Shown: positions 59,116 to 64,000 of the stretch, piece after piece
How the letters are laid out: each line of letters begins with the position of its first letter
Position numbering within the stretch: the stretch's first letter is position 1
NCBI GenBank assembly: GCA_003024175.1
Contig: MDYQ01000074.1
Location: 1 to 64,000 of the forward strand
From: Planoprotostelium fungivorum
Taxonomy: Eukaryota; Evosea; Variosea; Cavosteliida; Cavosteliaceae
Length of the DNA stretch: 64,000 nt
Reading direction: 5' to 3'
Notes under the pieces: model-generated
Databases searched by the model: none
What the model was told of the DNA's origin: nothing
What the model saw: only the letters and a program-made list of their open reading frames with translations
Position numbers and translations under genes: made by a program

Positions 59116-59527
59116 ATCATGGAATAAAAAAGTGAGTCGACGTTGAGATGAAATATCACCCGTGGAGCATCACGCCAAATGATATGGAAAATTTGCTCGT
59201 AGGGAGTACTCGTGATGATTTACATGCGAAAACTTCGTATTATTTGATGAGCCTAGATACCTGTGAATGAGAGTAACCCTCAGCTAGCAGTTCAGAGGGA
59301 GGCTCTTGTGAGAAGGTTGCTTATGATTTTATTCGATTTGATTTGGTACTCTGGACTTCCACATTTTCTTTTTTCGATCACCACAACGAAAGGAGATCGT
59401 GCGAGATCGCAATCAACCCGCATCTCGAGGGATCACGTCTATATCCTTCAGGTACAATGTAACTATTTTTCTTGGCATCATCTCTCAACATAGACAGAGC
59501 GCACATACTTGAATCAGATTGTCTATC
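59116..59527. other. Divergent intergenic stretch
   Basis: Between the minus-strand homeobox gene and the plus-strand membrane-protein gene. A 76-codon frame (59263-59493) is open but has no recognisable feature. Likely promoters for both genes. Confidence 0.35.
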
Positions 59528-60967
59528 ATGCCTGATCCCCTCAATGTGGTCCTCTCTGGTATTTCTTCAGCTCGTGAGATGATCTGTCAGGTATATTTAA
59601 ACATCATTCTGATTCGTATAGTGGCAGCCATCTTCAGCGCTGTAGTGGTCGAACGATTAGGTGGTACAATTGGTGGAGTACTAGCGTGAGATTTCGTGTC
59701 TATTGAAATTCTGATCTTACATCAGAACGATACCGACAACCATTATCCCTGCCTCCCTCACGATCTACTATCAAACGAAGAACATGGAGACGTTTACCGA
59801 CGCGATGTTCACAGTCGCCAGTGGAATGGTGATCATCCTGTCACACATCACTGCTGATTGCAATCATCGCAGCTGTTGAATACGGCGTATCTTTATTATT
59901 GGAAGATTGTGCCCAATTGGATTCCCTCGAGTCTATCTTCTAAGAAGAGACTCTCCATCGTCGCACCGACCAGTCTTCTCTTCTGGACGGCGACTGCTCT
60001 CCTCTACGTTCTCTCTACAAGATGGCTGCAGAGCCGTGAGTTTCGATGATGGAGTGACATCACACGATCTCACACGACATCAGACGGGATAGACATCAAA
60101 TGGATCGGATCCACATCACTCGCCATCACCATCATCTTTGGCCTCATCGTTGTCACTCTTCAACCCGCCCCTGGTGATCCACTCCATTTCACATCTCATC
60201 ATCTGATCCGCAAACAGCCCCGTCTGGAAAGAAGAAGACTCACTGGGTCCTCCTCATCGCGAGAGGTGTGACCGCCGCCACGTGAGACATCGAATCGATT
60301 TCATCATCCGATGCTGATCGTCTAAGCGCGGTCATGTGTGCCAGTTTGTTGGCGACGGTGTCAGGTTTAGCCGCCGGCATGGCCTCCGTTTTTCCAGCCA
60401 TTTACAGCACTACAATGATCACAGTGTGGTTCGTGCAGGGCGAGTCGGTCACCAACGGAGCGGGTGAGAGAATTGATGAGCGTGAGAGTTGACGGCTGAT
60501 CAGTGGGGCCGATGATGTTGGGTGGTGTCTCTGTGACGTCGTTCGCGCTGAACATGACGTGGCTCATACCGTTGCTGGGGCCAGCTTTGGCTGCACTCGT
60601 CGCTTTCTGTTTATCAGTCGTTGGTAAGTCACATCCTGTGACATTTATCAGTCGTCCTTGATCATACAGCTTCGCAGTCATTATACAACTTCGTAATCGT
60701 CATAATCGTTCGTTTCTATTGTCATCACCACCATCGATGTCTTTTCGATGACACCGACAGTTGTCTCCATACCTCTCATGTTACTCATGCGATTCTTATC
60801 GAGCAGAAACCGAAAGGTGATGCATCCATCCATCATCAACTCACCTCTAAACTTCGTAGCATGATGAGAAGCACGAGATGCAATCGGCACAATACGCGAT
60901 GTTGAGGGAGGAAGGAGACCAACAAGAAGTTAAAGCCCCCACAGTCGGAGAAGAAGAGAAGCAGTGA
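59528..60967 (+). CDS. Multipass membrane protein, uncharacterised family
   Basis: MPDPLNVVLSGISSAREMIC, then AAIFSAVVVERLGGTIGGVL, TIPTTIIPASLTIYYQTKN, LLNTAYLYYWKIVPNWIPSS, IVAPTSLLFWTATALLYVL, IKWIGSTSLAITIIFGLIVT, LLATVSGLAAGMASVFPAIY, TTMITVWFVQGESVTNGA and VGPMMLGGVSVTSFALNMTW: about eight to ten helices. Paired Gly/Pro-rich motifs (GGTIGGVLATIPTT, GLAAGMASVFPAIY and QGE...GAVGPMMLG) in the two halves suggest a two-fold pseudo-repeat, as in many transporters. It ends with a cytoplasmic tail EVKAPTVGEEEKQ and TGA 60965-60967. Substrate unknown. Confidence 0.7.
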
Positions 60968-61257
60968 TGCACGAGTTCTCACCGTTCAGCCATCACCATC
61001 ATCAGAGGCATCACCGACTGTCACGCCGGTCAACGTGTGCTCACATTTTGATAAAGAGGAGCATTCGTTTGGGATCTGAAAACAGTATTCAATCACTATA
61101 AGTTCCGAGGAGCAATGCGAGGCGTGATCTCAGTCATCTCTGTCTAAAAAGAGCTAATTCAGAGTTTCTTCTAGAAGCTTCTAATCGCAATCTGACAACA
61201 TCATGAAAGAGTGAGAACACATTTCCATAAGGTGTTCATAGGATTACGTCATATCAA
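60968..61257. other. Intergenic stretch upstream of the second homeobox gene
   Basis: No gene seen. Contains ATAAGGTGTT (61226-61235), the inverse of AACACCTTAT near 35711. Confidence 0.35.
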
Positions 61258-61720
61258 ATGCTTGCGTTGCTCGTAGTGATGTATCTTGTGAGTCCCAGTC
61301 GCCCTGACGACCGAAGCCAATCTCCTTTGAGGCACAGCACAGCACAGCGACATTACATGCAAGTCTCTTCTTTGTTATCGGAGAATCCAACGACCATCGA
61401 TCCGCGATGGGTCATGTATAGACCACGAGAGACAGTCATGAACGATCGACGTAGACAATCATCATGCGATCGATCGACGGGGTACGTGAAGAGAACGAAC
61501 TTTACAAGGAGCCAGAAGGAAGAGATGATGAAGATGTACCAACGAACACCTTATCCATCACTGCGGGAGAGGGAGTTGTTGGCATTGAAGATGAACACCA
61601 CAGCGAGGAAGGTTCAGATTTGGTTCCAGAATAAACGAGCACGGTGAGGAGAACGAGAACCAAGGTCATCAATTGACGCATCACAGGGGAGAGCAACCAG
61701 CAACGAGCGAGTGTCGATGA
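61258..61720 (+). CDS. Homeobox protein, typical (non-TALE) homeodomain
   Basis: The homeodomain reads VKRTNFTRSQKEEMMKMYQR, TPYPSLRERELLALKMNTTA and RKVQIWFQNKRAR, with 40 residues from position 8 to Trp48 (no TALE insertion) and Gln50/Asn51. The first exon may start at ATG 61258 or at a later Met; the N-terminal MLALLVVMYLVSPSRP looks unlike a nuclear protein, so a later start such as the Met of MQVSSLLSENPTT is possible. The donor CGGTGAGG lies immediately after KRAR and joins GEQPATSECR with TGA 61718-61720. The intron position, right after the homeodomain, is the same as that predicted for the homeobox gene at 58.8-59.1 kb. Confidence 0.85.
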
Positions 61721-61844
61721 TAGATGATGTAAAATATAAAGAATCGAAATAGACCGTCCATCCTTCATCTTTCCACAAGATCATGTCAGGTGCTCGACTG
61801 AGGACTCAGCGCAACAGATTCAAAGTAGCTTACAGATTTTATCT

Positions 61845-63549
61845 TCAAACAAAGGCAGCCATGGCTGTCATGAAGGCCCATCCCGTCCATGTGACAAACA
61901 ACTTCGTCTTCAACCCTGATCGAGATCACGATGAGGATGTCGAGATGGTGGATCAACTCACAGCCGTGTTTGTTGAATTCAGAAGGGATCAGCTCGATGA
62001 GAGACACGTACAAGAAGGACCCAGATGCCATAGACACTAACACACCAGTAGCCAAGAAGTACCCCTCTCCCGTCACGTTACCTGATGGACGATCATGATG
62101 TCATCCTCTAAAGATCCGTCGTCACCGATGATCATGCCGACGATGATGCCGAGGGGTGTCGTTATGGAATAGGCACAGAGGAAGGCGATCATAGAACGAG
62201 TGGCAATACCAGCGTAATGAAGCGAACAACCCAAGGCAAATGCCTCCAGCCACTTGTGACTGAAAACTGCGAGGAGCATCCCTGCGACTTCCGAGAAGTC
62301 CGTCTGAGCGCCCAGACCCATCCCTGCAAGAGGTTGAGAGAAAAGAATAAAATAGAATAAATTGTGGGGGTGATATACCTTCGAACATGGAATGAAGAGA
62401 GATCGCCAAGAGAAAGATGTAAGCTTGAGCGACTTTCGTCTTGTGATCTGAGATCGTGAGATGATGAAGCGCGTCCGATGTGTCTTCACCTTTCTTGATC
62501 TCATGTGATGTGACGTCCTCGGACGTCTCGATGATGTGTTCGACGTGTTCACCATCGGCTGGATCATCATACTGATACCTCTCCACTTCATACTTGTGGT
62601 CACAAGAGATCTCTTCTCTGCATTGCATGAACTCTCCATCATCACCATCGATGGATCTCACTCTTGACATGATTGCACATCGTCATCGTAATCAGACATC
62701 AACTTGACTTGTTCCATGCCAACGGAGCCCATGGATTTCGACCTTCTCTTGTTGTCGCTTGGAAGTTTACTCTGAGCTCGTTTACTCATCGGTCGAAAGC
62801 TCACTCGACTCTGCCGAACGGGTTCTGATCCTGATGGTATTCAATCTGATGAAATGAGTGTGAATCACACCTTCGCAGTACTTGTTCAAGAGATCCATCG
62901 CATCGACCTGACTCTTATGCTTGGCGAGTTGAGCTGGGGTGACCAATACAGTGTGTCTCCTCTCTCGAACGATCTGAATCTAGAGAGGTTTCACCATGAT
63001 GAACTTGACTTTCTGTCTTTCAACACCTCTTCAATGTCGTGCGTGTGGGCACCTGCAAAGAGTTTGTCCAGGCAGATCAGTCCCATCAACGTAAACACCT
63101 GCGATGAAAGTCACTCTCGGAGGTGCAGACGAAGACTCACACAGAAGAGCGATGCCCATGGATATTCTTGCAACTTTTCCGACTTGTTCTCGAAATAGGT
63201 CTGTCGATTGTCTCAATCATACGCACCCAACATAATGATGAACCCACATCAAATGATCCGATTGCAGACGGTAGCATGTGAGAGAAAGCAGTGCCTAGCA
63301 CGACTCCTGCTGCCAGACAGTTGAGGCACGAGAAGAAGATGGCATTAACTTTCCACGAAATCAGTCTGGGCGATATAGCTACGAAGAAAGAGCTGAAGAG
63401 AAGGATGACCACCGCAATCTACCTCCGTCACATATTGAGACCACCCGAATGAGCTCACCTCCTTTGCGATGGCTTCGCGTGTCGTCAGCCAATCGGCCTA
63501 CTCTCTGTGAGATCAAATCGATGGAACATCACCGCATCACCTCCACCAT
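61845..63549 (-). CDS. ZIP-family zinc/iron transporter
   Basis: MVEADWLTTREAIAKE and the first helix (IAVVILLFSSFFVAISPRL) are followed by CLAAGVVLGTAFSHMLPSAI, the ZIP TM2. A variable loop is rich in His, Asp and Glu (VEHIIETSEDVTSHEIKKGE, ALHHLTISDHK). The metal-binding TM4 has LLAISLHSMFEGMGLGAQ (HS..EG) and TM5 has FSHKWLEAFALGCSLHYAGI (HK..EA). SGSFLYVSLIELIPSEF and the last helix (KLFVTWTGWAFMTAMAAFV) end at TGA 61845-61847. It imports zinc or related divalent metal into the cytosol. Around 340 residues, about eight introns. The middle exons near 62.9-63.1 kb are less certain. Confidence 0.88.
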
Positions 63550-64000
63550 GCTGCTCGAAGATTCCTTAGGATTGTGTCAAATGTTCTCTTGTCGTCTGTC
63601 ATGAAGAGAAGTCACTACTCAAATGACTTGTCCGACACCAGGTTTTGAGCTCACAAGCACGAGAGGTAGAAGACACATCTCATCCATCACGATGATCTTA
63701 CCGTGGATGTCCCTGTCGTGAGTTCACAGCAACGATCGTGGTCGTTTTCATCTGCATCAAGATGAGCATCTCAATCACAGAACGAGCGTTCGAGGTCCGT
63801 CTTCGGAAGAATTTGAAGAGACAGATCTGGCTATTCATCTTAGACAGCTGCTATGCACGTTCGATAAACTTCTCACCATCACGTGAAGAGCGTCGTATCA
63901 GTTGTGATGAAGAACATGCAAGCTCACCACACAACCCCCCTCAATCATCTATCTCTCCCGATTACGCGAATCGAACCAAAACGCCCACACAGAGACGAAA
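63550..64000. other. Right edge of window, no gene recognised
   Basis: No exon with a recognisable product on either strand. Probably upstream region of the ZIP gene plus the flank of a gene beyond the window. Confidence 0.35.

Overview
The window is eukaryotic nuclear DNA from a gene-dense protist. Almost every gene is cut by short GT-AG introns, mostly 35-90 nt, and intergenic spaces are often only 50-500 bp. The gene set includes a PAK-type Ste20 kinase, a DH-PH-PB1 RhoGEF, syntaxin-5, a Vps10/sortilin receptor, a kinesin-10, two typical homeobox genes, GH16 and GH17 glucanases and a G8-domain secreted protein. It fits Amoebozoa best, perhaps a protostelid, but this placement is inferred from gene content only.

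Layout. 1-10.7 kb: WH2/PH protein (enters from the left), syntaxin-5, two small genes, a charged coiled-coil gene, a PAK kinase and a RhoGEF. 11-18 kb: a large GPI-anchored G8/CEMIP-like protein and a type I membrane protein, with a decayed partial copy of the latter between them. 18-22.3 kb: a WD40 gene and a small coiled-coil gene on the minus strand. 22.6-26.8 kb: a membrane M1 aminopeptidase. 27-30.2 kb: an Old Yellow Enzyme gene, a GH17 glucanase split into two opposed fragments, and tRNA-Lys(CTT). 30-37 kb: SUMO E1 subunit UBA2, divergent from a long orphan gene; a partial copy of that orphan and an inverted repeat follow. 37-43.5 kb: sortilin and GMP synthetase. 43.6-49 kb: a conserved KWG-poor nuclear-type protein, a secreted glycoprotein and a CPFH zinc-knuckle-like protein. 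49-57 kb: propionyl-CoA carboxylase beta, kinesin-10 and a coiled-coil gene sharing a divergent promoter. 57-64 kb: GH16 glucanase, two homeobox genes around a multipass membrane protein, and a ZIP zinc transporter.

Functional themes are Rho/Rac-PAK signalling (two adjacent genes), secretory and endosomal traffic (syntaxin-5, sortilin), glycan and protein breakdown (GH16, GH17, M1, G8 protein), and mitosis (kinesin-10).

The most striking signal is not a gene. A 16-bp palindrome, TCTACAACGTTGTAGA, and its half-sites recur inside introns of unrelated genes on both strands, usually 7-11 nt after the donor. In three introns the right half forms the acceptor itself. Longer versions have two different inner flanks (CGCCA on one side, CTGAC on the other). 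This looks like a family of tiny introner-type elements. Other intron families share an A/T-rich TTTTATTCTATTTTATT tract or a TTTCCCGCC/GAGATTTC box. Exon boundaries below come from reading frames and splice signals by eye, without transcripts or alignments.
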